From the NCBI GenBank assembly GCA_031265635.1, contig JAISCK010000232.1, positions 1 through 15,554 on the forward strand: a stretch of DNA of 15,554 nucleotides, read 5' to 3'. The notes under the pieces are model-generated. The model was not told where the DNA came from, ran no database searches, and saw nothing but the letters and a program-made list of their open reading frames with translations. Numbering within the stretch: the stretch's first letter is position 1; every line of letters begins with the position of its first letter. Source of the DNA: Spirochaetaceae bacterium. Its GTDB lineage: Bacteria > Spirochaetota > Spirochaetia > Treponematales > Breznakiellaceae. Of the stretch, positions 7,694 to 13,603 are shown piece by piece. Both the position numbers and the translations under genes were made by a program.

Positions 7694-8512
7694 TCACTCC
7701 CCGCCTGAGAAAGCGCTGTACAAGGACCGGAAACGGGGCGCCAGTTCGTACTCGGCAAGGTCCCCGGCAAGAACGGCATCCCTGTTTTCGTAAGCCGCCG
7801 AAAGTTCCTGGACAGCCGCGGAAAAATCGGCGAGAAAAGCCTTTACAGGCATTCCCGCGACGGTTTTTTCATTGCCGCCCGCCATATACGAAATGATACG
7901 CAGAAGTTTTTCAGCCAGTACCGAAAAAACCCGTATGGTTTCACGCGCGCGGCTGTCCTTCCCGGTCTGGAGATCCAGGGGAAGGTCCTCAAGGCGCGCT
8001 GCCGCCTCCTCAACGCCTGACGCCATGCCGGCGAGGGCGGAGAAGGGGTCGGAAAGTTCTTCCCTGTGTCCGGCAAGGAACGCGGCGCAGTTCAGCGGGC
8101 TTAAACCTTCTCCTTCAAAACACGATTGTATTATGGAATATACGTCACGCGCCCTGTCTTCAAGGAAACTCGCCGCGCTTTGGGAAAGCCACAGGTTCCG
8201 TAAAGCCGGGCGCTCTTCGGGACCGGCGTCCTGGTACTGCCTGAGGATGTCTATGCTCTGGTCCAGAGCCTCGGCAAGCAGGGCGTGAAACGAACTGGTT
8301 ACCACATTAACGCTGTCCACGGCGTCAAGGCTTTTGGCGAACACGCTTTCGAGCCCGCCTGTTCCCGACGGAACGCCGTCAACGGAAATGCCGCTCATGA
8401 TATAGCCGCTTCCGTCAAGGAATTTCTCAAGGGCGGCAAGCAGTTCTCCCACGGTCCTCTCGTTTTCAAGGGTTATGTCGGCTGCCCCGCCGTTAATCGT
8501 AAGTTTTGTCAA
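7694..8512 (-). CDS. Unknown 272-residue protein downstream of fliD
   Basis: I do not recognise a named family. Residues 1-48 (KLTINGGAADITLENERTVGELL, then GISVDG) look like a beta-grasp or ubiquitin-like fold. The remainder (about 55-272) is mostly helical, acidic and alanine-rich, with no signal peptide or membrane segment. The start is TTG at 8510-8512, overlapping the fliD TGA as TTGA, so it is probably coupled to fliD translation; the Shine-Dalgarno is weak. Downstream it abuts the PilZ gene. The slot after fliD often holds fliS, the flagellin chaperone, but this protein is much longer and lacks recognisable FliS motifs, so any export or chaperone role is only a positional inference. 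Confidence 0.8.
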   Translation of the reverse strand: MTKLTINGGAADITLENERTVGELLAALEKFLDGSGYIMSGISVDGVPSGTGGLESVFAKSLDAVDSVNVVTSSFHALLAEALDQSIDILRQYQDAGPEERPALRNLWLSQSAASFLEDRARDVYSIIQSCFEGEGLSPLNCAAFLAGHREELSDPFSALAGMASGVEEAAARLEDLPLDLQTGKDSRARETIRVFSVLAEKLLRIISYMAGGNEKTVAGMPVKAFLADFSAAVQELSAAYENRDAVLAGDLAEYELAPRFRSLYSAFSGGE

Positions 8513-10548
8513 TTGTTGTTACTCGCCCTTCTGCTGAAATTATCCAGTGAAGTGGACATCTGCTCCATGCGGTTATAGGCCCCTTCCATCTGGCCGTACT
8601 GCCGCCTGAGCGTGTCTTCCCTGCTGGCAAGCTGGCGGTCCATGGTCTCGACGCGGCGTTCTTCCTGGCTTATCCGGGTATCGATGGTTCCGGTTTTGAG
8701 GGAAATGATTCCGCCGGTTTCCACAAAGGGTTTGGTCAGGTTTTCCACGGCAAGGGCCACGCCCGAATCGGCAAGGAGATCGCCGTCGGTATCATTGCCA
8801 AAAAGCTGTTGAACCGGCCTGAGATTAGAGGCCAGCGCCGCGTCAAGAACCTTTTCGTCTATTTCAAGATAGCCCCGGAGCTGGGAAGGATTATAGCCTG
8901 AGGTCGCGCCCGCACGCCTGACATCGGTTCCCACGCCTATCTGGGCCAGCATGGCAAGATCCCGGTCGGCCTCGGTTACATAGGGGTTGGTTACCGCTGT
9001 CTGGAGGCTGGTTTTGATGCGGTTCAGGGTGGAGTCGCCCGAAAAACTCCCCAGCCGTTTCCTCATGTCTTCCTGTTCCTCACTGGTAAGGTAGCTGAGT
9101 TCCCGGACTACCTGGTCGTCATGCCTGGTAAGCACGTTAATATCGGCCACAAGGCGGTTGTAGTTTCCCACAAAACTGATGATGGCTTCCTTGACCGCTT
9201 CCCGGTCAGGCTCGACTCCTATGCGTACCGGAATCTCCGAGGGGGTTTTGGCGGTAATGGTAACGCCGGGTATGAGGTCGTCGATGGTATTCTTCGGCCT
9301 GTGTATTTCAATGCCCTCCATGGATACAATGGCGTCCTGGGCGGTGGAAACGGCGTTCAGGGGCTTAAAGCCCCCGGCGCTGTCCGGGTCAAAGACCCGT
9401 ATGTTTCTTATCTGTATATCCCTGTGGGTGTTGTTGTTGACCACGTCTATGGCGGTGATGGTTTTTCCCCCGGCTATATCCGCGAGGCGGTACTGGGAGA
9501 CGGTAAAATTCGATGAGTCCCGCATAACCGGGAGCTTCGCGCTTGTTCCGTCGGAAAAAACCAGGGAAAGGGCGGCCATGTCGTCCACGCGCCTGGGCGC
9601 TTCGGGAGGCGTCCACGGGGGAAGGGGAACCTCGCCGGGTTCGTTCTCTATGACTATGCCGCCGTAACTTATTGATCCTGCCGATGGAATCGACGGCCCA
9701 GGGGGAGGGGAGGCCGCGGCAAAGGCATCGTCTGTTTTTACCCTGGTTGAAGTCTCAAAACTAAGCACAAGATTGCCGTCCGCCTGAAGGCCACCGCCCA
9801 GGGATATACGGGCGTCGCCGCCGGAATTGACTTCCAGGCTGCCTTCCTGTATTGAGACCGCCTGTGAAAGGGCGCCGCCCGAGGGTCGGCGGAGGCTTTC
9901 TCCGCCCAGGCTTACTTCCCTGTGGATGTCCTGGACCTTCTGGATCATGCCGGTTTCAAGGGCCAGGGTTTCTGCCGCCCCGGAAAAGCCCAGGCGGTTT
10001 GCCGCGCCGGAGACAAGGGATTCTACCAAAAGGGACCTGGTTCCGGGCTGTACGGTGATAAGGCTGGCCTTGAGCTTGTCGCGGCCCCGGCGGTTAAGAG
10101 CCTCGGCAAAATCACGGAGCGATCCGCCCCGGAAATTGAAGGATATGCTTTCTTCGCCTACGGAAAATGAATAAGAGCCTTCGGGGACCCTGTGGTTTTC
10201 TTCCAGCGGGGAAGAAAGAAAACGGTCCGCCTGGGCTACCTGTTTGATAATAAAAGAACGTTCCTGTTCGGACGCTTCGCGGGTGGCGGTCCCTGTCAAC
10301 ACCGAGGCGTCGGATGAACGGACCACCCGGTCATTAAAGGGGTTCTGGAAAGAGTAGAGGAGGCGGGAACTTTCCCGCAGTGAAGTAATACGGCGCCCGA
10401 TATCCTGCCAGTAGGTCTTTTCCTCTCTGAGGGCTTCGATATGGACCTGCGCCCGGTCCCGGGGAACCCTCTCGACCCTCATCAGGTCTTCTACAAGCTG
10501 TTCTGTGTTGAACCGGCTTTTTACTCCCGGGATATAAATATCGGACAT
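8509..10548 (-). CDS. fliD: Flagellar filament cap protein FliD (HAP2)
   Basis: FliD caps the filament tip and guides flagellin insertion. The 679-residue product begins MSDIYIPGVKSRFNTEQLVEDLM, as FliD proteins do, and has the N-terminal domain with paired helices and the block around SLITVQPGTRSLLVES. The FliD C-terminal domain is at about 430-679 (VSMEGIEIHRPKNTIDDLIPG, later LNRIKTSLQTAV and ENLTKPFV), ending in a coiled coil (about 620-670). A proline-rich segment at about 278-320 (PPPGPSIPSAG, PLPPWTPPEAP) is an apparent lineage insertion between domains. The ATG at 10546-10548 has a weak Shine-Dalgarno (AGG, 8 nt). It stands 99 nt downstream of flaG, separated by two hairpins, and overlaps the next gene. 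Confidence 0.96.
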   Translation of the reverse strand: MSDIYIPGVKSRFNTEQLVEDLMRVERVPRDRAQVHIEALREEKTYWQDIGRRITSLRESSRLLYSFQNPFNDRVVRSSDASVLTGTATREASEQERSFIIKQVAQADRFLSSPLEENHRVPEGSYSFSVGEESISFNFRGGSLRDFAEALNRRGRDKLKASLITVQPGTRSLLVESLVSGAANRLGFSGAAETLALETGMIQKVQDIHREVSLGGESLRRPSGGALSQAVSIQEGSLEVNSGGDARISLGGGLQADGNLVLSFETSTRVKTDDAFAAASPPPGPSIPSAGSISYGGIVIENEPGEVPLPPWTPPEAPRRVDDMAALSLVFSDGTSAKLPVMRDSSNFTVSQYRLADIAGGKTITAIDVVNNNTHRDIQIRNIRVFDPDSAGGFKPLNAVSTAQDAIVSMEGIEIHRPKNTIDDLIPGVTITAKTPSEIPVRIGVEPDREAVKEAIISFVGNYNRLVADINVLTRHDDQVVRELSYLTSEEQEDMRKRLGSFSGDSTLNRIKTSLQTAVTNPYVTEADRDLAMLAQIGVGTDVRRAGATSGYNPSQLRGYLEIDEKVLDAALASNLRPVQQLFGNDTDGDLLADSGVALAVENLTKPFVETGGIISLKTGTIDTRISQEERRVETMDRQLASREDTLRRQYGQMEGAYNRMEQMSTSLDNFSRRASNNN

Positions 10549-10571
10549 GCTTTAACCTAAGTAAAAACTGG

Positions 10572-10592
10572 CGGGTCTTGCTACAAAACCCG
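10572..10592 (-). promoter_or_regulatory. Second hairpin in the flaG-fliD gap
   Basis: On the minus strand CGGGT-T-TTG and CAA-G-ACCCG pair over nine positions, including one U-G wobble, with a TAG loop. It stands about 24-44 nt before the fliD ATG and is followed by GCCAGTTTTTAC. It may be a second, offset terminator or a leader structure of fliD; its role is not shown by the sequence. Confidence 0.4.
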
Positions 10593-10602
10593 GCAACAGA
10601 TC

Positions 10603-10650
10603 AAAAGGGAAACCCGGACATGTAAAAACGGTCCGGGGTTTTCCCCTTTA
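10603..10650 (-). terminator. Probable terminator after flaG
   Basis: Reading the minus strand, AAAGGGG-AAAA-CCCCGGAC (from 10650) pairs with GTCCGGG-TTT-CCC-TTTT (to 10603) with small bulges around a loop at 10620-10630. The A-rich/T-rich arms also supply the U tract of an intrinsic terminator. The first arm overlaps the flaG stop codon (10648-10650). It should end or reduce transcription before fliD. Confidence 0.6.
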
Positions 10651-11022
10651 TACCTGTTCATCAAATAAAAACCCTATGGCTTCCTTGATTTTATAATGAA
10701 GCCGCTGCAATTCCTCAGGTGGTAACACCTTTACCACTTTATCGGTTTCAGGATCGATTACCTTGACAGTTACCTGGTTTGACTCATGATCGACAACATA
10801 TTTCAGCTTGTTAAAAGCCATGCTGATTTTCTGTAAGTCTCTGGTGGTTGATGTTACATTGTCTACCGTACTTCGGTTTCCGCCTCCGGGCAGGGACGCG
10901 ATAACGGCCTCCCGGACAGCTCTGGCTTCCGTTGTTTGGACCTGGGTTTTGACAGTTCCCCGGTCCTGGGGGAAATCCAGATACGGAACTCCGTTTCCGA
11001 TACTGGTAATTTGCATACCCAT
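10648..11022 (-). CDS. flaG: FlaG family flagellar protein
   Basis: FlaG proteins are small proteins encoded next to flagellin and fliD, associated with filament length or assembly; their exact function is unsettled. The 124-residue product has the family core LKYVVDHESNQVTVKVIDPETDKVVKVLPPEE at about residues 73-104, and a poorly conserved N-terminal half. Length is typical. Of two close ATG codons I took the one at 11020-11022, five bases from GGGAGG; the second, at 11016, is spaced 11 nt. The Shine-Dalgarno lies within a strong CsrA-like site (see 11025-11038). The upstream neighbour is flaB and the downstream is fliD, separated by a terminator, so it may be its own transcription unit. Confidence 0.9.
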   Translation of the reverse strand: MGMQITSIGNGVPYLDFPQDRGTVKTQVQTTEARAVREAVIASLPGGGNRSTVDNVTSTTRDLQKISMAFNKLKYVVDHESNQVTVKVIDPETDKVVKVLPPEELQRLHYKIKEAIGFLFDEQV

Positions 11023-11024
11023 GG

Positions 11025-11038
11025 GTACCTCCCTGTAC
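11025..11038 (-). promoter_or_regulatory. Predicted CsrA binding site on the flaG Shine-Dalgarno
   Basis: The transcript reads GUACAGGGAGGUAC just before the flaG ATG. GUACAGGGAGGU matches the CsrA SELEX consensus RUACARGGAUGU at 11 of 12 positions, and GUAC/GUAC can form a small stem with AGGGAG in the loop. The site covers the Shine-Dalgarno. The match is seen; binding is inferred. Confidence 0.6.
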
Positions 11039-11082
11039 TATGGACACACCGGCCGTCATCCATGAAGAGTTTTAATTCCGCA

Positions 11083-11094
11083 CACCTCCCTGTG
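11083..11094 (-). promoter_or_regulatory. Second CsrA-like site in the flaG leader
   Basis: ACAGGGAGGT, identical over 10 bases to the sequence at the flaG Shine-Dalgarno, recurs 57 bp upstream at 11084-11093. It is flanked by CAC/GTG, which can form a 3-bp stem. No well-placed start codon follows it, so it is unlikely to be a ribosome site. Whether it lies in the transcript depends on the unknown promoter. Confidence 0.45.
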
Positions 11095-11150
11095 AACGGA
11101 ATGGTAAATCCGGGATTGGGATATGCCGGGCCCTTAATCCCGTATTGTCA

Positions 11151-11188
11151 TCAAATAAGGACGGGAAAGGGCGCGAACTTTCCCGTCC
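11151..11188 (-). terminator. Strong intrinsic terminator after the downstream flaB
   Basis: A perfect 11-bp stem GGACGGGAAAG/CTTTCCCGTCC (arms 11178-11188 and 11159-11169, 8-nt loop) is followed on the minus strand by TTATTTGA. It lies 107 nt after the flaB stop codon, in the flaB-flaG gap. This is the clearest terminator in the window and defines the end of the flaB transcript. Confidence 0.8.
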
Positions 11189-11295
11189 CCTAAGCCCCGC
11201 AAACCCAGGGCCTAAACCCCGTGTTTACAGGCACGTTTCAAAAGACGACGTCCAGAGGTCTCTTGATACGCCTTTACATAAACGGCAAACCGGTT

Positions 11296-12150
11296 TTAAC
11301 CAAGAAGATTCAGCACAGACTGGGTCCGGGTATTGGCCTGAGCCAACATAGCCGTACCTGCCTGGGACAGTATCGAATCCTTGGTATAACTTACCATTTC
11401 CGAGGCCATATCCGAATCGCGTATGCGGGACTCGGCCGCCTGAATGTTTTCAGACGCGATGGCGATCCCCTCGGCGGCCATTTCAAAGCGGTTCTGATAC
11501 GCGCCAAGATCTGCCCTCTGCTGGGAAACCGCTCTCAGAGCCGTATCAACTATACCAATCGCCTGATTAGCCAATTCGGGATCGGCAATGGAAATTGTAC
11601 CGGTTTCACCCTGAGCGCCCTGAAGCCCTAAAGCCTCAGCAGTCATGGTTCCAATAAAGACCTGTTCATTCTGGTCCATATTGGCGCCTACCTGGAACTG
11701 CATAATACGGCCTACCGCTGAATCACGGGCAAAAGCTCCGGTGAGCATATTCATCCCGTTAAACTGGGCATGGCTGGAGATCCGGTTTACTTCGTCAATC
11801 AACTGAGAGACTTCAACCTGAATCTGCATACGGTCCTCATCGGAATAAATCCCGTTGGCGGACTGTACGGACAGCTCCCGCAGACGATGCAGTATGTCCT
11901 GGGTCTCCTGCAGGTAACCTTCGGTCGCCTGGATAAAGGAAACGCCGTTCTGGACATTGCGCTCCGCCTGATTAAGCCCCCGGATCTGGCTCCGCATTTT
12001 TTCGGAAACCGCGAGCCCGGAAGCGTCATCACCCGCCCTGTTGATCCGCTGGCCCGAACTAAGTTTTTCAATTGACTTAGTCACATCGGCCTGGACTACG
12101 CCCAACTGGCGGTTGGCGTACATGGCGCTCATATTGTGATTAATAATCAT
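11296..12150 (-). CDS. flaB: Flagellin FlaB, downstream copy
   Basis: This is a core subunit of the spirochaete periplasmic filament. The 284-residue product has only the N- and C-terminal flagellin domains: MIINHNMSAMYANRQLG, KLSSGQRINRAGDDASGLAV, MRSQIRGLNQAERN, then C-terminal ENIQAAESRIRDSDMASEMV and ILSQAGTAMLAQAN. It ends in LLG rather than the LLQ of its neighbour. The middle (about 140-200) differs from the upstream copy, with MQFQVGANMDQ replacing SMWFHIGANMDQ. The start is ATG at 12148-12150, five bases from AAGGAGG; a frame-open ATG at 12207 is rejected because it would bury the universal MIINHN start. No signal peptide is expected, since it uses flagellar export. Position next to flaG and fliD suggests the FlaB3-like class, tentatively. 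Confidence 0.97.
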   Translation of the reverse strand: MIINHNMSAMYANRQLGVVQADVTKSIEKLSSGQRINRAGDDASGLAVSEKMRSQIRGLNQAERNVQNGVSFIQATEGYLQETQDILHRLRELSVQSANGIYSDEDRMQIQVEVSQLIDEVNRISSHAQFNGMNMLTGAFARDSAVGRIMQFQVGANMDQNEQVFIGTMTAEALGLQGAQGETGTISIADPELANQAIGIVDTALRAVSQQRADLGAYQNRFEMAAEGIAIASENIQAAESRIRDSDMASEMVSYTKDSILSQAGTAMLAQANTRTQSVLNLLG

Positions 12151-12155
12151 ATAAC

Positions 12156-12195
12156 CCTCCTTGCACAGGTAAACGGCGGCTATCCATTGCCGCCG
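12156..12195 (-). promoter_or_regulatory. Predicted CsrA target in the downstream flaB leader
   Basis: On the minus strand a 7-bp stem CGGCGGC/GCCGCCG (12174-12180 with 12189-12195) exposes AATGGATA, which contains ATGGA, in its loop. Eleven bases later comes GCAAGGAGG, a second ANGGA that includes the Shine-Dalgarno (12156-12162), and then the ATG at 12150. A hairpin site plus a Shine-Dalgarno site is the layout of known CsrA-repressed flagellin leaders. Binding is inferred. Confidence 0.65.
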
Positions 12196-12272
12196 GTCGA
12201 ACCGCATACCTGGCTGCCCGGACAGGACTTTCGCGCCGGTCCTGCCCGGATAACCCGGAACGGAACGGACTA

Positions 12273-12297
12273 TTTATCGGAGCCGGGCCCCGATAAA
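12273..12297 (-). repeat. Perfect 8-bp inverted repeat in the flaB-flaB gap
   Basis: TTTATCGG at 12273-12280 and CCGATAAA at 12290-12297 are exact inverse complements around a 9-base GC-rich spacer. Both arms contain CCGATAA, the core of a sigma-28 -10 element, but no TAAAGTTT-like -35 is correctly spaced. It lacks a T-run. It may be an RNA hairpin or protein site; function unknown. Confidence 0.5.
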
Positions 12298-12353
12298 CAA
12301 TCCGCGCCGTCATGCGCACCTGATGAGGGTTTTTGTCAAAGATCAATAGGGGT

Positions 12354-12379
12354 CAGGAACAAACTTTCGCCTGTTCCTG
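12354..12379 (-). repeat. Perfect 8-bp inverted repeat just after the upstream flaB
   Basis: CAGGAACA at 12354-12361 and TGTTCCTG at 12372-12379 form an 8-bp stem with a 10-base loop, 25 nt after the flaB stop at 12404. There is no T-run, so it is not a classic terminator. Part of a sigma-28 -35-like GAAAGTTT lies in the loop, but the matching -10 is poor. It may stabilise mRNA ends or partly terminate. Confidence 0.45.
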
Positions 12380-12403
12380 TTTACCATTCTATAGTATAAC
12401 CCC

Positions 12404-13264
12404 TTACTGGAGAAGTTGCAAGACCGAAGTTGTCCTCTGGTTGGCCTGGGCCAGCATGGCGGTCCCGGCCGCGGACAGAATCTGGTCGCGGGTATAGTCA
12501 ACCACCTGGTTGGCCATATTGGTATCCCTGATCCTTGACTCGGCGGCCTGGGTGTTCTCGGCGCCTATGTCAAGGCCGCGGACCGCGTGTTCCATACGGT
12601 TCTGATACGCTCCGAGGTCGGCCCTCTGCTTGTTGATGATTTTCAGCGCGGCGTCAAGCACCCCTATGGCCCTGTTGGCGTCCTCGGGGGTCTCAATGCT
12701 GATAAATTCGTCGGTACCTACCGCCCTGATGCCAAGGCCCTGGGAGGTCATGGTGCCGATGAATACCTGTTCCCGCTGGTCCATATTGGCGCCTATGTGG
12801 AACCACATGGAAGCGGTGGGGATATTCTGCCCGTCGGCGCGGGCAAAACGGCCGGTCAGCATGTTCATGCCGTTAAACTGGGCATGGCTGGCAATGCGGT
12901 CCACTTCGTCCACAAGCTGGGACACTTCAACCTGAATTTGCATACGGTCTTCATCGGAATAAATACCGTTTGCGGCCTGGACGGCCAGCTCACGAAGCCG
13001 TTGAATGATGTCCTGGCTTTCCTGGAGATAGCCCTCGCTCACCTGGATAAAAGAGATGCCGTTTGACGCGTTGGCCGAAGCCTGGTTAAGGCCCCTGATC
13101 TGGCTCCGCATTTTTTCGGAGACAGCGAGACCCGACGCGTCATCACCGGCGCGGTTGATGCGCAGCCCTGAGGAAAGTTTTTCCATGGACTTGGTGAGGT
13201 AATTCTGGGTTACCTTGAGGGACCGGTCAGCGAACATGGCGCTGAGGTTGTGGTTGATGATCAT
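12404..13264 (-). CDS. flaB: Flagellin FlaB, upstream copy
   Basis: This is a core periplasmic filament flagellin of 286 residues. It has the conserved N-terminus MIINHNLSAMFADRSLK, KLSSGLRINRAGDDASGLAV, GISFIQVSEGYLQESQDI and YSDEDRMQIQVEVSQLV. The middle has SMWFHIGANMDQREQVFIGTMT, as in FlaB1/FlaB2-type proteins, and the C-terminus is AESRIRDTNMANQVVDYTRDQIL, ending LLQ. No hypervariable D2/D3 domain is present, as usual in spirochaetes. The ATG at 13262-13264 is five bases from AAGGAGG. A near-consensus sigma-28 promoter (13400-13427) and a leader with CsrA-type hairpins precede it. It shares long identical blocks with the downstream copy, so the pair arose by duplication, but they have clearly diverged in the middle and the C-terminal half. 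Confidence 0.97.
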   Translation of the reverse strand: MIINHNLSAMFADRSLKVTQNYLTKSMEKLSSGLRINRAGDDASGLAVSEKMRSQIRGLNQASANASNGISFIQVSEGYLQESQDIIQRLRELAVQAANGIYSDEDRMQIQVEVSQLVDEVDRIASHAQFNGMNMLTGRFARADGQNIPTASMWFHIGANMDQREQVFIGTMTSQGLGIRAVGTDEFISIETPEDANRAIGVLDAALKIINKQRADLGAYQNRMEHAVRGLDIGAENTQAAESRIRDTNMANQVVDYTRDQILSAAGTAMLAQANQRTTSVLQLLQ

Positions 13265-13269
13265 GTCAT

Positions 13270-13308
13270 CCTCCTTGATAAAGTGACCGGAAGCATCCTT
13301 GCTTCCGG
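13270..13308 (-). promoter_or_regulatory. Predicted CsrA target in the upstream flaB leader
   Basis: On the minus strand a perfect 8-bp stem CCGGAAGC/GCTTCCGG (13301-13308 with 13287-13294) presents the loop AAGGAT, so the site reads CAAGGAUG, matching the CARGGAUG core of the CsrA consensus. Ten bases later CAAGGAGG repeats the motif over the Shine-Dalgarno (13270-13276). A small GGCGG/CCGCC hairpin (13310-13323) stands just upstream. Structure and motif are seen; CsrA binding is inferred from the family. Confidence 0.7.
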
Positions 13309-13359
13309 CGGCGGAATACCGCCAGTTTTTTTAAAGTTTTACCCGTACAGGAAACGATC

Positions 13360-13379
13360 CGCGGTTTTCCCTTCCCGCG
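13360..13379 (-). promoter_or_regulatory. Third ANGGA hairpin in the upstream flaB leader
   Basis: CGCGG/CCGCG (13375-13379 with 13360-13364) forms a 5-bp stem whose 10-base loop contains AGGGA. It lies between the predicted start site (about 13393) and the main CsrA-type hairpin, so it may be an additional, weaker CsrA site. Confidence 0.35.
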
Positions 13380-13399
13380 AGTAAAACTCTCCATTACTT

Positions 13400-13427
13400 T
13401 TATCGGTTCCCCCGGACTGAAACTTTA
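13400..13427 (-). promoter_or_regulatory. Sigma-28 (FliA/WhiG-type) promoter of the upstream flaB
   Basis: On the minus strand TAAAGTTT (13420-13427) is followed after 12 bases by ACCGATAA (13400-13407). Consensus is TAAAGTTT, about 11 bases, then GCCGATAA, so only one element base differs and the spacer is one longer. Initiation is expected near 13393, giving a leader of about 129 nt. Confidence 0.8.
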
Positions 13428-13539
13428 GCTTTTTTTGGGGGAAATTTTTCGAAAGATATTAATCTGCAAAATGACAAAAAACGTCAAATAGCGACGCTAA
13501 AAATCAAGAAGGGCGCATATAAATGAATCCATTTCCATA
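13428..13539. other. AT-rich spacer between divergent flaB and ATPase genes
   Basis: This is the upper part of the only gene-free stretch over 300 bases (13265-13602). The rest holds the flaB leader and promoter on one side and the ATPase promoter on the other. The spacer has A and T runs and short imperfect dyads such as TGAC/GTCA, but I see no gene, RNA or repeat array in it. Composition differs clearly from the coding parts. Confidence 0.6.
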
Positions 13540-13565
13540 GTTTCATCGACTATAATCGATGAAAC
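13540..13565. repeat. Perfect 10-bp inverted repeat, probable operator
   Basis: GTTTCATCGA (13540-13549) and TCGATGAAAC (13556-13565) are exact inverse complements around CTATAA, two bases upstream of the -35 of the ATPase promoter. The 16 bases at 13545-13560 recur with two differences at 13585-13600, over the -10, exactly 40 bp further on. This looks like a regulator site, but no regulator gene is adjacent. Confidence 0.55.
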
Positions 13566-13567
13566 AA

Positions 13568-13603
13568 TTGACTACGGCTGTTTTATCGACTATACTAGAT
13601 ATA
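13568..13603 (+). promoter_or_regulatory. Sigma-70-type promoter giving a probably leaderless transcript
   Basis: TTGACT (13568-13573) and TATACT (13591-13596) are spaced 17 bp, each one base from consensus. The expected start, about seven bases after the -10, coincides with the ATG at 13603. There is no Shine-Dalgarno before that ATG, in line with leaderless translation. Confidence 0.7.

Noticed and set aside
9121..9667. Plus-strand reading frames opposite fliD
   Set aside because: They mirror the fliD codons; fliD is unmistakable on the other strand.
11047..11076. Possible sigma-28 promoter before flaG (TAAAACTC with GCCGGTGT)
   Set aside because: The spacer is about 13 bases and the -10 matches at only 5 of 8 positions, too weak to call.
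11111..11142. Dyad CGGGATT/AATCCCG in the flaB-flaG gap as a second terminator
   Set aside because: It is a real 7-bp inverted repeat but has no T-run on either strand, and a clear terminator already lies beside it.
12151..12207. N-terminal extension of the downstream flaB from an ATG at 12207
   Set aside because: FlaB proteins begin MIINHN, and the strong Shine-Dalgarno is directly before the ATG at 12150; the extension lies over the predicted CsrA leader.
12587..13066. 159-codon plus-strand frame opposite the upstream flaB
   Set aside because: Antisense shadow of a conserved flagellin; a similar shadow appears opposite the other flaB, as expected from shared codons.
13428..13602. Insertion-sequence or attachment-site remnant around the ATPase gene
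   Set aside because: I found no terminal inverted repeats flanking the gene, no target duplication and no transposase or integrase; the palindrome is only on the promoter side.
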